Shown: positions 24,489-33,100 of the stretch, one piece after another
How the letters are laid out: each line of letters opens with the position of its first letter
How positions within the stretch are numbered: the first letter of the stretch is position 1
Assembly: GCF_002532045.1 (NCBI RefSeq)
Contig: NZ_NWTG01000026.1
Span: forward strand, 1 to 64,000
Direction of reading: 5' to 3'
Length of the DNA: 64,000 nt
Source: Bradyrhizobium sp. C9
Lineage (GTDB): Bacteria > Pseudomonadota > Alphaproteobacteria > Rhizobiales > Xanthobacteraceae
Translations under genes and position numbers: made by a program
The notes under the pieces: generated by a model
Database searches by the model: none
What the model saw: the letters and a program-made list of their open reading frames with translations, nothing else
What the model was told of the DNA's origin: nothing

Positions 24489-27080
24489 ATGTCTCTCCAG
24501 ATGACCGCCGATAGCAACGATCCTCCCGCGACCGAGCCGTTCGTGGCTCACGGGCCAGCGCGGCGGAGCGGCAGTATCCTGCTGGTGCTCCTGATCGCCA
24601 CCGGCATCGTCGCGGTGGCCGTCTGGCTCATGACCATCGGCCGTACCCAGGCGCAGCCCTATATCCTCTTCGTGCTGGCGCTGCTCGCCACCGTCGGGCT
24701 GTTCAACCTGTTCGCGCTGGCCGCCGGCATCATCCGCTTCTCCGACCGCACGAGCGACGACCCGGTGATGGGGCGGATCGCCGACCACGCCCACGAAGGG
24801 CTCGCCGTCACCGACTCCCGCGGCCACGTGGTTTATTCCAACGCCGCCTATCTCACACTGACCGGCGCGGCCGGTCCACAGGACGTCCGTCCGGTCGAAC
24901 GCGTCTTCATCGGCAACCCCGACGTCTCCGAGGCGGTGTTCCGCCTCCTGAAGGCGGCGCGCGAGGGCAAGCGGCAGCAGGAGGAGGTCCGTGTCGCCGG
25001 GCACGAGGCCGGGCAAGGTGGTGGACAGGGCCGCTGGCTGCGCCTGCGGGTACGCCCGCTCGGCGAGGGCAAGCGCGACGCGAAATATGCGGTGTGGTCG
25101 ATCGCCGACGTCACCCGCGACCGCGAGCGCCAGGAAGACGTGTTCCAGGAGCTGCGGCACGCGATCGAGTATCTCGATCACGCGCCATGCGGCTTCTTCT
25201 CGGTCAATCCGGCCGGCGAGATCGCCTATGTCAACGCTACGCTGGCCAATTGGCTGGACTACGATCTCGCCGAGATCGGCTCGGGCGGCCTGAAGCTGAC
25301 CGACATCGTCTCGGGCGACGGCGCGGCGCTGCTGACCTCGATCGCGGCGGTGCCCGGCGAGGTCAAGACCGAGGTGTTCGACATCGACCTGCGGATGCGC
25401 GGCGGCAAGACCGTGCCGGTGCGGCTCTATCACAAGCTCGCCTTCGGCGCCGACGGTGCGGCGGGCGCCTCGCGCACGCTGGTGATCAGCCGCGCCCGCG
25501 ACGAGCATTCCGATCCGGAGCGCGCCGCCGAGGTGCGCTTCATGCGCTTCTTCGACCATACGCCGATGGCGATCGCGACCGTCGATCGCGGCGGCAATGT
25601 GGTCGGCGCCAATGCGCGCTATGCCAAGCTGGCGCAGGGGCTGAACGGCGACGGCGGCGCGGCCAAGTCGATCTTCCGTGCGGTCAATCCGCGCGACCGC
25701 GGCCTGTTGATCGCCGCGATCAACCAGGCTGCCGAGGGCCAGGGCGATATCGCGCCGGTCGAGGTGATGCTTGACGGGCCCAAGGAGCGCTTCGCCCAGT
25801 TCTTCGTCACCACGGTGGAGAAGGACGAGCGCGACGCCGAAACCGCGATCGTCTACATGCTCGAGACCACCGAGCGGCGCGCGCTGGAAAACCAGATCAA
25901 CCAGTCGCAGAAGATGGAGATGGTCGGCCAGCTCGCCGGCGGCATCGCGCACGACTTCAACAACGTGCTCTCGGCCATCATGATGGCGAACGACTTCCTG
26001 CTGAACGCGCACAAGCCGACCGACCCGTCGTTCCAGGACATCATGCAGATCAAGCAGAACGCCACCCGCGCCGCGACGCTGGTGCGGCAGCTGCTCGCGT
26101 TCTCGCGTCGCCAGACGCTGCGGCCGCAGGTGCTCGATCTCGGCGACGCTTTGAGCGACCTCACCATGCTGCTGCGCCGGCTGATCGGCGAGAAGGTCAA
26201 GCTCGACCTCGTCCATGGCCGCGATCTGTGGCCGGTAAAGGTCGACGTCTCGCAATTCGAGCAGGTGGTGGTCAATCTCGCGGTGAATGCGCGCGACGCG
26301 ATGCCCGACGGCGGCAAGCTGATCATCCGCACCGCCAATGTGTCGACGGAGGAAGCCGCGCAACTCGCCAACAAGGGGATGCCGGCGGCCGACTACGTCA
26401 AGATCGAGATTTCGGACACCGGCACCGGCATTCCGCACGAGATCATCGACAAGATCTTCGAGCCGTTCTTCTCGACCAAGGAAGTCGGCAAGGGCACCGG
26501 GCTCGGCCTGTCCACGGTCTACGGCATCGTCAAGCAGACCGGCGGCTTCGTCTATGTCGATTCCGTGCCGGGCGGCGGCACCACGTTCCGGATTTATCTG
26601 CCGCGGCATCATCAGGAGCAGGAGGTTGCACCGGAGTCGCATGCCGGCAACGGCGCGGCAAAGGAGACTGCGACCGCAGATGCCGCCAAGCCCAAGCCGG
26701 ATCTCACCGGGCAGGGCACCATCCTGCTGGTCGAGGACGAGGACGGCCTGCGCTCGCTCAATGCACGCGGGCTGCGCTCGCGCGGCTACAGCGTGATCGA
26801 GGCGGCCAACGGCGTCGAGGCGCTGGAGGCGTTCGAGGAGAACAACGGCAAGGTCGATCTCGTCGTCTCCGACGTCGTGATGCCGGAGATGGACGGGCCG
26901 ACGCTGCTGAAGGAAATGCGCAGCCGCAATGCGGAGCTGAAGATCATCTTCGTCTCGGGCTATGCCGAGGACGCCTTCGAGAAAAGCCTGCCGGAGAACC
27001 AGCAGTTCGCGTTCCTGCCGAAGCCGTTCACGCTGACGCAGCTGGTCGCCGCGGTGAAGGAAACCATGACGGCGAATTAG
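24489..27080 (+). CDS. cckA: hybrid sensor histidine kinase CckA
   Basis: 863 residues. CckA autophosphorylates and passes phosphate through ChpT to CtrA, the master cell-cycle and motility regulator. Two membrane helices (about 28-52 and 57-80) are followed by PAS-like regions (about 95-210, 225-345, 355-465), a HisKA domain with His488 in GGIAHDFNN, an HATPase domain (NLAVNARDAMPDGG, DTGTGIP, GKGTGLGLSTVYGIVKQ) and a C-terminal receiver with Asp795 (VSDVVMPEMDG) and the conserved lysine in FLPKPF. The H-box and downstream flhB context match alphaproteobacterial CckA. ctrA and chpT are elsewhere. Confidence 0.92.
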   Translation: MSLQMTADSNDPPATEPFVAHGPARRSGSILLVLLIATGIVAVAVWLMTIGRTQAQPYILFVLALLATVGLFNLFALAAGIIRFSDRTSDDPVMGRIADHAHEGLAVTDSRGHVVYSNAAYLTLTGAAGPQDVRPVERVFIGNPDVSEAVFRLLKAAREGKRQQEEVRVAGHEAGQGGGQGRWLRLRVRPLGEGKRDAKYAVWSIADVTRDRERQEDVFQELRHAIEYLDHAPCGFFSVNPAGEIAYVNATLANWLDYDLAEIGSGGLKLTDIVSGDGAALLTSIAAVPGEVKTEVFDIDLRMRGGKTVPVRLYHKLAFGADGAAGASRTLVISRARDEHSDPERAAEVRFMRFFDHTPMAIATVDRGGNVVGANARYAKLAQGLNGDGGAAKSIFRAVNPRDRGLLIAAINQAAEGQGDIAPVEVMLDGPKERFAQFFVTTVEKDERDAETAIVYMLETTERRALENQINQSQKMEMVGQLAGGIAHDFNNVLSAIMMANDFLLNAHKPTDPSFQDIMQIKQNATRAATLVRQLLAFSRRQTLRPQVLDLGDALSDLTMLLRRLIGEKVKLDLVHGRDLWPVKVDVSQFEQVVVNLAVNARDAMPDGGKLIIRTANVSTEEAAQLANKGMPAADYVKIEISDTGTGIPHEIIDKIFEPFFSTKEVGKGTGLGLSTVYGIVKQTGGFVYVDSVPGGGTTFRIYLPRHHQEQEVAPESHAGNGAAKETATADAAKPKPDLTGQGTILLVEDEDGLRSLNARGLRSRGYSVIEAANGVEALEAFEENNGKVDLVVSDVVMPEMDGPTLLKEMRSRNAELKIIFVSGYAEDAFEKSLPENQQFAFLPKPFTLTQLVAAVKETMTAN

Positions 27081-27326
27081 GCCGGGCGACGAGCTGCGAT
27101 ACCCCTTCGCTTCCCGCAGGGCAGAGGCAATGCTGCAATGCGGTCGCGGTTGAACCCGAGCCGCATATCGCGCTAGGACGCGCTGTGGCATCCACAAGGC
27201 CCATAGTGTCACATCGCCGCGACCGAGGGCCGCAGTCGCGGTTCCCGTTTCCCGCTTCACTTTTATCTGGCTCTGCCCATGTTAGGGGCGTTTCCCCATG
27301 CCGGGGAATCCTTTGAGGAAACCAAC

Positions 27327-28286
27327 ATGAATTTCTCGCAACGCACGCGTGGAATTGTCCGGGCGATCGCCGTCGCGATGGCGCTGGCGCTGCCCGTGAT
27401 GATGACCGTTTCGGCGGCCGACGCCCGCGTCGGCGGCGGCGGCTCGCGCGGCTCGCGGACATTCTCCGCGCCGCCCTCGACCAGCACCGCGCCGGGCTCG
27501 GTTGCTCCGATGAATCGTACCTTCAGCCAGCCTGGCAGCCCCAACATGGGCTCGCCCGCGGCGGCGAATTCCGGCGGCATGTTCGGCCGCGGCGGAATGG
27601 GCCGCGGCCTGCTCGGCGGCCTGGCCGCAGGCTTCCTTGGCGCCGGCCTGTTCGGCATGCTGTTCGGCGGTGGCCTGTTCTCGGGCCTCGGCGGCCTGTC
27701 GTCGATGTTAGGCCTGCTGCTGCAGATCGGTCTGATCGTGCTGGTGGTCCGGCTCGCGATGTCGTGGTGGCAGCGGCGCAATACGCCGGCGGCCGCCTAC
27801 GCGGGTGGCCCCGACGTCGGCCCCGGTCCGCAGGCGAACGCCCGTTCGGGCTTCGGCTTTGGCCTCGGCGGCGGATCGAATGCGCCGGTCGAGATCACAC
27901 CCGGCGACTACGAGACGTTCGAGCGGCTGCTCGGCGACATCCAGGCCGCATGGTCGAACGAGGACATCGCCAAGCTGCACACGCTCGCGACGCCGGAAAT
28001 GGTGTCGTACTTCTCGAAGGATCTCGAGGAGAACAAGGCGCGCAACGTCACCAACAAGACGTCCAATGTGAAGCTCTTGCAGGGCGATCTGGCGGAAGCC
28101 TGGCGCGAAGGCGACAGCGAATATGCGACCGTCGCGATGCGCTACTCGCTGGTCGACACGATGCTGGAGCGCGGCACCGGCCGTCAGGTCAGCGGCGGGC
28201 AGCCGGAGGAGGTCACCGAGGTCTGGACCTTCGTGCGCCAGCGCGGTGGCAATTGGGAACTCTCGGCGATCCAGCAGACCAACTGA
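27327..28286 (+). CDS. TIM44-like domain protein, secreted or membrane-anchored
   Basis: 319 residues; the ATG at 27327 has TGAGGAA upstream. The first 30 residues are a signal peptide (AIAVAMALALPVMMTVSAADA). A glycine/methionine-rich low-complexity stretch (about 75-120) is followed by a membrane helix (LGLLLQIGLIVLVVRLAMSW) and a TIM44-like C-terminal domain (PGDYETFERLLGDIQAAWSNED ... VTEVWTFVRQRGGNWELSAIQQ). In bacteria this domain is of uncertain function, possibly lipid or protein binding at the membrane. It is a single-gene unit with its own terminator. Confidence 0.85.
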   Translation: MNFSQRTRGIVRAIAVAMALALPVMMTVSAADARVGGGGSRGSRTFSAPPSTSTAPGSVAPMNRTFSQPGSPNMGSPAAANSGGMFGRGGMGRGLLGGLAAGFLGAGLFGMLFGGGLFSGLGGLSSMLGLLLQIGLIVLVVRLAMSWWQRRNTPAAAYAGGPDVGPGPQANARSGFGFGLGGGSNAPVEITPGDYETFERLLGDIQAAWSNEDIAKLHTLATPEMVSYFSKDLEENKARNVTNKTSNVKLLQGDLAEAWREGDSEYATVAMRYSLVDTMLERGTGRQVSGGQPEEVTEVWTFVRQRGGNWELSAIQQTN

Positions 28287-28313
28287 TCGATTGCCGGTCA
28301 CGACAAGTACAAG

Positions 28314-28346
28314 GCGCCGCGGCATCGTCCGCGGCGCTTTTGTTTT
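28314..28346 (+). terminator. Rho-independent terminator after the TIM44-like gene
   Basis: The 9-bp stem GCGCCGCGG (28314-28322) pairs with CCGCGGCGC (28329-28337) around a 6-base loop, and TTTTGTTTTG follows directly. This is the clearest intrinsic terminator in the window. Confidence 0.88.
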
Positions 28347-28438
28347 GTGGGTTTCATTTGCGTGTCGCGGTGCCGGAATATCCGGACAGGCCGCGGGGTG
28401 ATGTCAGCGGACCAAAAAAACGCCATCGGGAGAACGAA

Positions 28439-29116
28439 ATGAAGGTCATTGCGCATATCGCGGTTCCTGCCTGTCTTGCGTTCGTCGTCCTGGCCGCGCC
28501 GCCGGCAGCAGCGCAGACCGCCGACACCAGCTTCTTCGTCACCAGCAACGGCATCGGCAATGGCGGCAATCTCGGCGGTCTCGCCGGCGCCGACAATCAT
28601 TGCCAGACCCTGGCGCAGGCCGCCGGCTTCGGCGCGCCGAAGACATGGCGCGCCTATCTCTCGACCCAGGCGGCCGATGGCAAGGTAGCGGTGAACGCGC
28701 GTGACCGCATCGGCAAGGGCCCGTGGAAGAATGTGAAGGGCGTCGTGGTCGCCAAGGACGTCGCCGACCTGCACAGCGCGAGCAACGCCCTGACCAAGCA
28801 GACCGCGCTGTCCGAGAAGGGCGAGGTCATCAACGGTGCCGGCGATACGCCGAACCGCCACGACGTGCTGACGGGATCGCAGGCCGACGGTACTGCGTTT
28901 GCGGCCGGTGAGGACCGCACCTGCAAGAACTGGACAAGCAGCACGCAGGGCGCTGCGATGGTCGGGCATTTCGACCGCAAGGGGCTGCGCGACGACGAGC
29001 CGTCAAAATCGTGGAACACGTCGCATCCCTCGCGCGGCCCCGATGGCGGCTGCTCGCAGGCCGATCTGAAGAGCGCCGGCGGCGACGGCCTGCTGTACTG
29101 CTTCGCGGCGAATTGA
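28439..29116 (+). CDS. secreted lectin-like/endostatin-like protein
   Basis: 225 residues with a GGGAG ribosome site. Residues 1-24 are a signal peptide (AHIAVPACLAFVVLAAPPAAAQ). The mature part starts TSFFVTSNGIGNGGNLGGLAGADNHC and includes TWRAYLSTQ, NRHDVLTGSQADGT, CKNWTSS and a C-terminal CSQADLKSAGGDGLLYCFA. This resembles C-type lectin-like/DUF1554 proteins, whose paired cysteines shape a fold used for ligand binding. A periplasmic or extracellular role is likely; the ligand is unknown. A dispersed palindromic repeat follows it. Confidence 0.7.
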   Translation: MKVIAHIAVPACLAFVVLAAPPAAAQTADTSFFVTSNGIGNGGNLGGLAGADNHCQTLAQAAGFGAPKTWRAYLSTQAADGKVAVNARDRIGKGPWKNVKGVVVAKDVADLHSASNALTKQTALSEKGEVINGAGDTPNRHDVLTGSQADGTAFAAGEDRTCKNWTSSTQGAAMVGHFDRKGLRDDEPSKSWNTSHPSRGPDGGCSQADLKSAGGDGLLYCFAAN

Positions 29117-29153
29117 GGCGGCGGGGCGAGTCTGATTTTGCTGCAAGTGAATG

Positions 29154-29243
29154 CCCGTCATTGCGAGCGCAGCGAAGCAATCCATCCTGCCGCATGCGCG
29201 GAGCGATGGATTGCTTCGTCGCTTCGCTCCTCGCAATGACGGG
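29154..29243. repeat. dispersed palindromic element (CCCGTCATTGCGAG type)
   Basis: The left arm starting CCCGTCATTGCGAGCGCAGC and the right arm ending GCTCCTCGCAATGACGGG are imperfect complements flanking a short centre. I associate this GTCATTGCGAG sequence with intergenic regions of Bradyrhizobium-type genomes. It separates two convergent genes and could act as a bidirectional terminator. Confidence 0.75.
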
Positions 29244-29259
29244 GACAGTATGACCGCGC

Positions 29260-29676
29260 TCAGCTCTTCTTGCGCTTGGTCTTCTTGGCTGCCTTCTTCA
29301 CCGTCTTCTTCGCAGCCTTCTTTTTCTTCGCGGTTTTCTTCTTCGTCGCGAAGTAGGCCCCGACCTTCTTTGAGGAATGTCCGACCTCGGCGACCGCCGC
29401 CTTGAGCCGCGCAGGGGTCACCTTGAACTTCTTCGACCAGTAGCGGACCTCGTAGGGCTCGCTGATCGCGATCCGCGCGCGGTCGGCGGCCATGTGCCGC
29501 TGCTCCTTGAAATGGGCTTCCACCTTCTTGGCGGAATGACCCACCTTCTTGACGGCGGCCTTGAGCTTTGCCGGCGTGACCTTGAACTTCTTGGACCAGT
29601 ACGCAACTTCGTAGGACTCGCTCAACGCGATCAGAGCACGATCCTGTGCGCCCCGCTTCTTCTTGTCGTCCGCCAT
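29260..29676 (-). CDS. tandem DUF3606 protein with histone H1-like lysine-rich tail
   Basis: 138 residues from the ATG preceded by AAGGA at a good distance. Two DUF3606 copies (about residues 1-50 and 55-110) repeat nearly the same sequence: YEVAYWSKKFKVTPAKLKAAV and YEVRYWSKKFKVTPARLKAAV. The last 30 residues are almost only lysine, alanine and threonine (AKKKKAAKKTVKKAAKKTKR), like histone H1 tails. DUF3606 function is unknown. The tail suggests binding to DNA or another polyanion, perhaps as a nucleoid protein. Confidence 0.85.
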   Translation of the reverse strand: MADDKKKRGAQDRALIALSESYEVAYWSKKFKVTPAKLKAAVKKVGHSAKKVEAHFKEQRHMAADRARIAISEPYEVRYWSKKFKVTPARLKAAVAEVGHSSKKVGAYFATKKKTAKKKKAAKKTVKKAAKKTKRKKS

Positions 29677-29830
29677 AAGTTGATCCTTCATCGAAGACTC
29701 GATGCTGTAATCTTAGCAGCCTCCGCGCAGTTCGGACAGGCGGGCCACGCGCGATGGACGATCTGACCACGGCACGGCTACGATCACCACGAAGCGATGC
29801 GATGCGGCGAAAGTTTTTGGAGGTAAGTGC

Positions 29831-30538
29831 ATGCACTATCAGCTTTACTACTGGCCGATGATCCAGGGCCGCGGCGAATATGTTCGCCTCGCGCTCGAGG
29901 ATGCCGGGGCCGAATACACCGATGTCGCGCGGGCTAAGGGCGGCACTGGCGTCATGATGAAGATGATGGACGCGCACAAGGGCACGCCGCCGTTTGCGCC
30001 GCCGTTCCTCAAGGCCGGCCAACTCCTGATCGGGCAGACCGCCAACATCCTGCTCTATCTCGGCACGCGCCATGGCCTCGCGCCGAAGGCCGAAGCCGGA
30101 AAGCTCTGGGTGCACGAGTTGCAGCTGACGATCGCGGACTTCGTGCTGGAGATCCACGATACCCATCACCCACTCGGCCCGTCGCTGTATTACGAGGACC
30201 AGAAGGCGCCGGCGAAGAAGCGCACGGAGGAGTTCTGGAAATCGCGGGTGCCGAAATATCTCGGCTATTTCGAGGATCTCGTGCAGGCGAATGGCGGTGG
30301 CTTCGTCACCGGCCGCCGGCTGACCTACGTCGACCTGTCGCTGTTCCAGATCGTGGAAGGCTTGCGCTACGCATTTCCGAAGCGGATGGCCGGGTTCGAG
30401 AAGAAGGTGCCGCGCCTGATCGCGCTGCGCGATCGGGTCGCCGAGCGGCCGAACATCAAGGCGTATCTGGCGAGCGCGCGGCGGATTCCGTTCAACGAGG
30501 AGGGGATTTTCCGGCGCTACAAGGCGCTGGATCTTTGA
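29831..30538 (+). CDS. glutathione S-transferase family protein
   Basis: 235 residues. The thioredoxin-like N-terminal domain begins YQLYYWPMIQGRGEYVRLAL (Tyr near the start and the QGRGE turn suggest the sigma/alpha-like branch), with GQTANILLYLGTRHGL as the glutathione-binding SxxI-like region. A helical C-terminal domain follows (TYVDLSLFQIVEGLRYAFP). It should conjugate or isomerise electrophiles with glutathione in the cytoplasm; the substrate is unknown. GGAGG lies before the ATG. Confidence 0.88.
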   Translation: MHYQLYYWPMIQGRGEYVRLALEDAGAEYTDVARAKGGTGVMMKMMDAHKGTPPFAPPFLKAGQLLIGQTANILLYLGTRHGLAPKAEAGKLWVHELQLTIADFVLEIHDTHHPLGPSLYYEDQKAPAKKRTEEFWKSRVPKYLGYFEDLVQANGGGFVTGRRLTYVDLSLFQIVEGLRYAFPKRMAGFEKKVPRLIALRDRVAERPNIKAYLASARRIPFNEEGIFRRYKALDL

Positions 30539-30565
30539 CCCGACCGTGACGAATGGTGATCGCAG

Positions 30566-30925
30566 TCACCTGTTCCGCCCATCCACCGGCGTCATTGCGA
30601 TCTTCGACAGGTCGATGCCGTCGATGCAGCTAATGTTGAGCGCCACGATGTCGGTGCCATCAGGCTTCTTGCCGCGCGCGAACACGTCGACGCCGCAATC
30701 GACGCAGAGCTGGTGGCGGATCGCATGGCGATTGAACAGATATTCCTTGAGGTTCTCGGCGCCGGCGCGGAGCTGGAAGCTCGTTGGCGGCATGAACACG
30801 AAGTGCAGGCCCTTCTTGGTGCAGATCGAACAGTTGCAGGCGGTGACCATGGCCATGTCGGTGGTGCATTCGAAGCGCACCTGGCCGCAATGGCAGCCGC
30901 CGGTGTAGGTCTTGCTCTCTGCCAT
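30566..30925 (-). CDS. GFA-family (CENP-V-like) zinc protein
   Basis: 119 residues. The zinc-binding cysteine pattern of the glutathione-dependent formaldehyde-activating fold is complete: GGCHCGQVRFEC, ACNCSICTKKG and CVDCGVDVFARG. The fold binds two zinc ions; many family members have no proven enzyme activity. It is just downstream of the methyltransferase-family gene on the same strand (9-base gap), so cotranscription is likely. Five or more cysteines are where the family expects them. Confidence 0.9.
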   Translation of the reverse strand: MAESKTYTGGCHCGQVRFECTTDMAMVTACNCSICTKKGLHFVFMPPTSFQLRAGAENLKEYLFNRHAIRHQLCVDCGVDVFARGKKPDGTDIVALNISCIDGIDLSKIAMTPVDGRNR

Positions 30926-30934
30926 GATGGTTCC

Positions 30935-31609
30935 TCACCACAGTCCGGGAACGAGGCGATAGCGCACCCGCGCCGCATAGTCGGCATAGCCTGACAACCC
31001 TGCCATCAGCGTACGCTCCTCGATCCCGGTGCGGAAGGCGAACATCGCGAAGAACACCGGCACGAAGGCAAGGCCCCACCAGGAGCCGAGTGTCAGCGGC
31101 ACGCCGATGAAGAACAGCATCACGCTCGCATACATCGGATGGCGCACCAGCGCGTAGGGCCCGGTCGAGATCACGTGATGGTGGCGCTCGGTCTGCACCT
31201 TTACGATCGGGGCAGCGAACGAGTTGGTGCGGAATACCCACAGGATCAGCACGGTCGAGATCAGATAGAGCACGAGGCCGAGCACGATCTGCGGCACGCC
31301 GGCGTCGGCGCCGCCGAAGCGGCGATCGAGGCCCATCGCGACGAACCACAGCACGGCAATGACCAGGAACACCAGCATGAAGCGCTTGTCTTCGGCGGGC
31401 TGGCCCTCGCGCGCGGTGAGACGCATGCGCTCGGCAAGCAGGCCGGGATCGACCTTGGCAAGCCACAGCCCGCAGGCCGGGCCGATCAGCGCCGAGGCGA
31501 TCAGGTAAGCCCAGGCGCCGGGCCAATGCAGCGTGCCGGCGAAGGCAAACAGCAGCGCGGCCATGGCGATGACGAAGAAGGTATTCTGCACGAGGAGCTT
31601 TGCGATCAT
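30935..31609 (-). CDS. isoprenylcysteine carboxyl methyltransferase-like membrane protein
   Basis: 224 residues with about five membrane helices (for example NTFFVIAMAALLFAFAGTL and QIVLGLVLYLISTVLILWVF). The C-terminal motif VISTGPYALVRHPMYASVML followed by EERTLMAGLSGYADYAARVRYRLVPGLW is the SAM-binding signature of the ICMT/NnrU-like family. The bacterial substrate is unknown and may be a lipid. It leads the two-gene unit with the GFA protein and diverges from the arsR gene 157 bases away. Confidence 0.88.
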   Translation of the reverse strand: MIAKLLVQNTFFVIAMAALLFAFAGTLHWPGAWAYLIASALIGPACGLWLAKVDPGLLAERMRLTAREGQPAEDKRFMLVFLVIAVLWFVAMGLDRRFGGADAGVPQIVLGLVLYLISTVLILWVFRTNSFAAPIVKVQTERHHHVISTGPYALVRHPMYASVMLFFIGVPLTLGSWWGLAFVPVFFAMFAFRTGIEERTLMAGLSGYADYAARVRYRLVPGLW

Positions 31610-31730
31610 GAGCGGGCTCCGTGATTCCAGCCGCGATTATCGCACTCATTTTCCGGCAAACATGCGACCGCAATCATCAACTTTCGGAGCAGGCGAGGTG
31701 TTCCCGCGCCGTCCTTGCGTCATCTCTGCA

Positions 31731-31759
31731 TTGACAATCGTATAAGTGATTGCTTATAT
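31731..31759 (+). promoter_or_regulatory. arsR promoter with overlapping inverted-repeat operator
   Basis: TTGACA at 31731-31736 and TTATAT at 31754-31759 are separated by 17 bases, a near-consensus vegetative promoter. TATAAG and CTTATA (31741-31758, 6-base spacer) form a dyad between and over these hexamers, as expected for ArsR autorepression. A start of transcription about 7 bases past the -10 would fall at the arsR ATG, suggesting a leaderless message. Confidence 0.75.
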
Positions 31760-31765
31760 ATTCGC

Positions 31766-32092
31766 ATGACCAGCGCCATGCAGCTGACCAACGTGCTCAA
31801 GACCCTCGCGGACCCGACGCGGCGGGCGGTGTTCGAGCGGATCATCCGGGAAGGCGAAATCGCCGCGACCGGGCTGGTGCAGGGCTCCAAGGTGTCGCAG
31901 CCGGCGGTGTCGCAGCATCTGCGCGCGCTGCGCGATGCCGGCCTCGTCGCCGAGCGGCGCGAGGGCCGGCACATCCATTATCGCGTCGCGCCGAAGGGGC
32001 TCAGCCCACTGATCGACTGGCTCGGCCATTACGAGACGTTCTGGGCCGAGCGCTTCGCAAATCTGGAACGGCTGTTGAAGGAGAGTGAGTGA
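31766..32092 (+). CDS. ArsR-family repressor
   Basis: 108 residues from the ATG at 31766; a second ATG at 31778 is possible. The winged helix (LTNVLKTLADPTRRAVFERI, QPAVSQHLRALRDAGLVAER, REGRHIHYRVAPKGL) is typical of the SdpR/ArsR branch that lacks the metal-binding cysteines of true arsenic sensors. It overlaps the SRPBCC gene by one base (TGATG), the common ArsR-AHSA1 pairing in which the repressor controls its partner. A dyad lies on its promoter. The effector is unknown. Confidence 0.93.
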   Translation: MTSAMQLTNVLKTLADPTRRAVFERIIREGEIAATGLVQGSKVSQPAVSQHLRALRDAGLVAERREGRHIHYRVAPKGLSPLIDWLGHYETFWAERFANLERLLKESE

Positions 32093-32532
32093 TGGGTGAG
32101 ACGCACGCGATCACGGTCGAGAAGGTGCTGCCTTATGCCGCCGACAGGATCTGGCGGACGCTGACCACGAGCGAGTTGCTGATGAAATGGCTGATGCCGA
32201 ACGATTTCCAGCCGTGCGTCGGGCACAAGTTCAACTTCCGCACGCGGCCGATCGGCGACTGGGACGGTGTCGTGCATTGCGAGGTGCTGGATTGCGATCC
32301 GCCGCACCTGCTGCGTTATTCCTGGAAGGGCGGCGCCGACACCAATCCGGAATTCGGCTCGAAACTCGACTCCGTCGTCACCTGGACGCTGACGCCGGTC
32401 GAGGGCGGCACGCAAGTCCGCATGGTGCATGACGGCTTCGTCTTCCCCGGCAACCGCTACGCCTTCGACATGATGAGCCCGGGCTGGGGCAAGATCGTCG
32501 ATGCGATCGGACGGGTCGCCGCGGAAGCCTGA
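32092..32532 (+). CDS. SRPBCC (AHSA1-like) domain protein
   Basis: 146 residues, starting at the ATG fused to the arsR stop. The START-like fold pattern includes ITVEKVLPYAADRIWRTLTT, the LMKWLMPNDFQPCVGHKFNF segment and the C-terminal TQVRMVHDGFVFPG. These proteins hold a hydrophobic cavity that binds lipid-like or aromatic ligands, and pairing with ArsR suggests a response to such a ligand. Translation is coupled to arsR. Confidence 0.92.
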   Translation: MGETHAITVEKVLPYAADRIWRTLTTSELLMKWLMPNDFQPCVGHKFNFRTRPIGDWDGVVHCEVLDCDPPHLLRYSWKGGADTNPEFGSKLDSVVTWTLTPVEGGTQVRMVHDGFVFPGNRYAFDMMSPGWGKIVDAIGRVAAEA

Positions 32533-32536
32533 CCGA

Positions 32537-33028
32537 TCACTCGTTCTTGCCGCGTCGTACGGTGATCGAGGCGTCGGCCTTGTTGCGCGTGCATTCAAGG
32601 TTGAGGCGGCGATAGCGCATCGTGATGGTGTTGCCGCGCAGAATGCCCATGCGCTTCAGGCACCGCGAGGTGCCGGTGGTGGCATCGTCCTTGGGCACGG
32701 TGAAGACCAGCGCGGTGGCGGAGCCGACCAGGTTGAAGAACTCGGGCTTCATCTTGCGATCGGTCTTGGCAAACAGCTCGATCGAATAGTCCTTGCCGCG
32801 GCAGCCGAGCGACAATTCCTTCGCCGCCGGATGTGTGAGGTATGTGATGTTGGCGGCGCTGAAATTGACCTTCAGCCCGTCGATCTGGCCGGCGAGCTGC
32901 TTGGCGATGTCCTCGCAGGGATCGGCATGCGCAGGCGCCGCAGTGAAGGCTGTCGCCAGCGCGATCAGCGCGGCCGGCAGAAAAGAGCGGATGCTCAAGG
33001 GAAAGCGTCGGCGCAACGGTGCTGTCAC
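32537..33028 (-). CDS. hypothetical secreted protein
   Basis: 163 residues. An N-terminal signal peptide (PLSIRSFLPAALIALATAFTAAPAHA) precedes a mature domain with three cysteines (DPCEDIAKQL, LSLGCRGKDYS, TSRCLKRMGILRG and LECTRNK make four in all). No named family is recognised. It is likely periplasmic. The gene is convergent with the SRPBCC gene and 4 bases from its stop. Confidence 0.7.
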   Translation of the reverse strand: MTAPLRRRFPLSIRSFLPAALIALATAFTAAPAHADPCEDIAKQLAGQIDGLKVNFSAANITYLTHPAAKELSLGCRGKDYSIELFAKTDRKMKPEFFNLVGSATALVFTVPKDDATTGTSRCLKRMGILRGNTITMRYRRLNLECTRNKADASITVRRGKNE

Positions 33029-33100
33029 GAAATACCCCCGCGGTATGAAAATACGCGAAGCTACATGCAGGCTCCCGCGCAGCGCGTCAATACGGCCCTG

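Noticed and set aside
23484..27260. Very long open frame on the minus strand opposite flhB/cckA
   Set aside because: It is antisense to two clear genes with strong domain motifs; such frames arise from GC3 bias in high-GC genomes.
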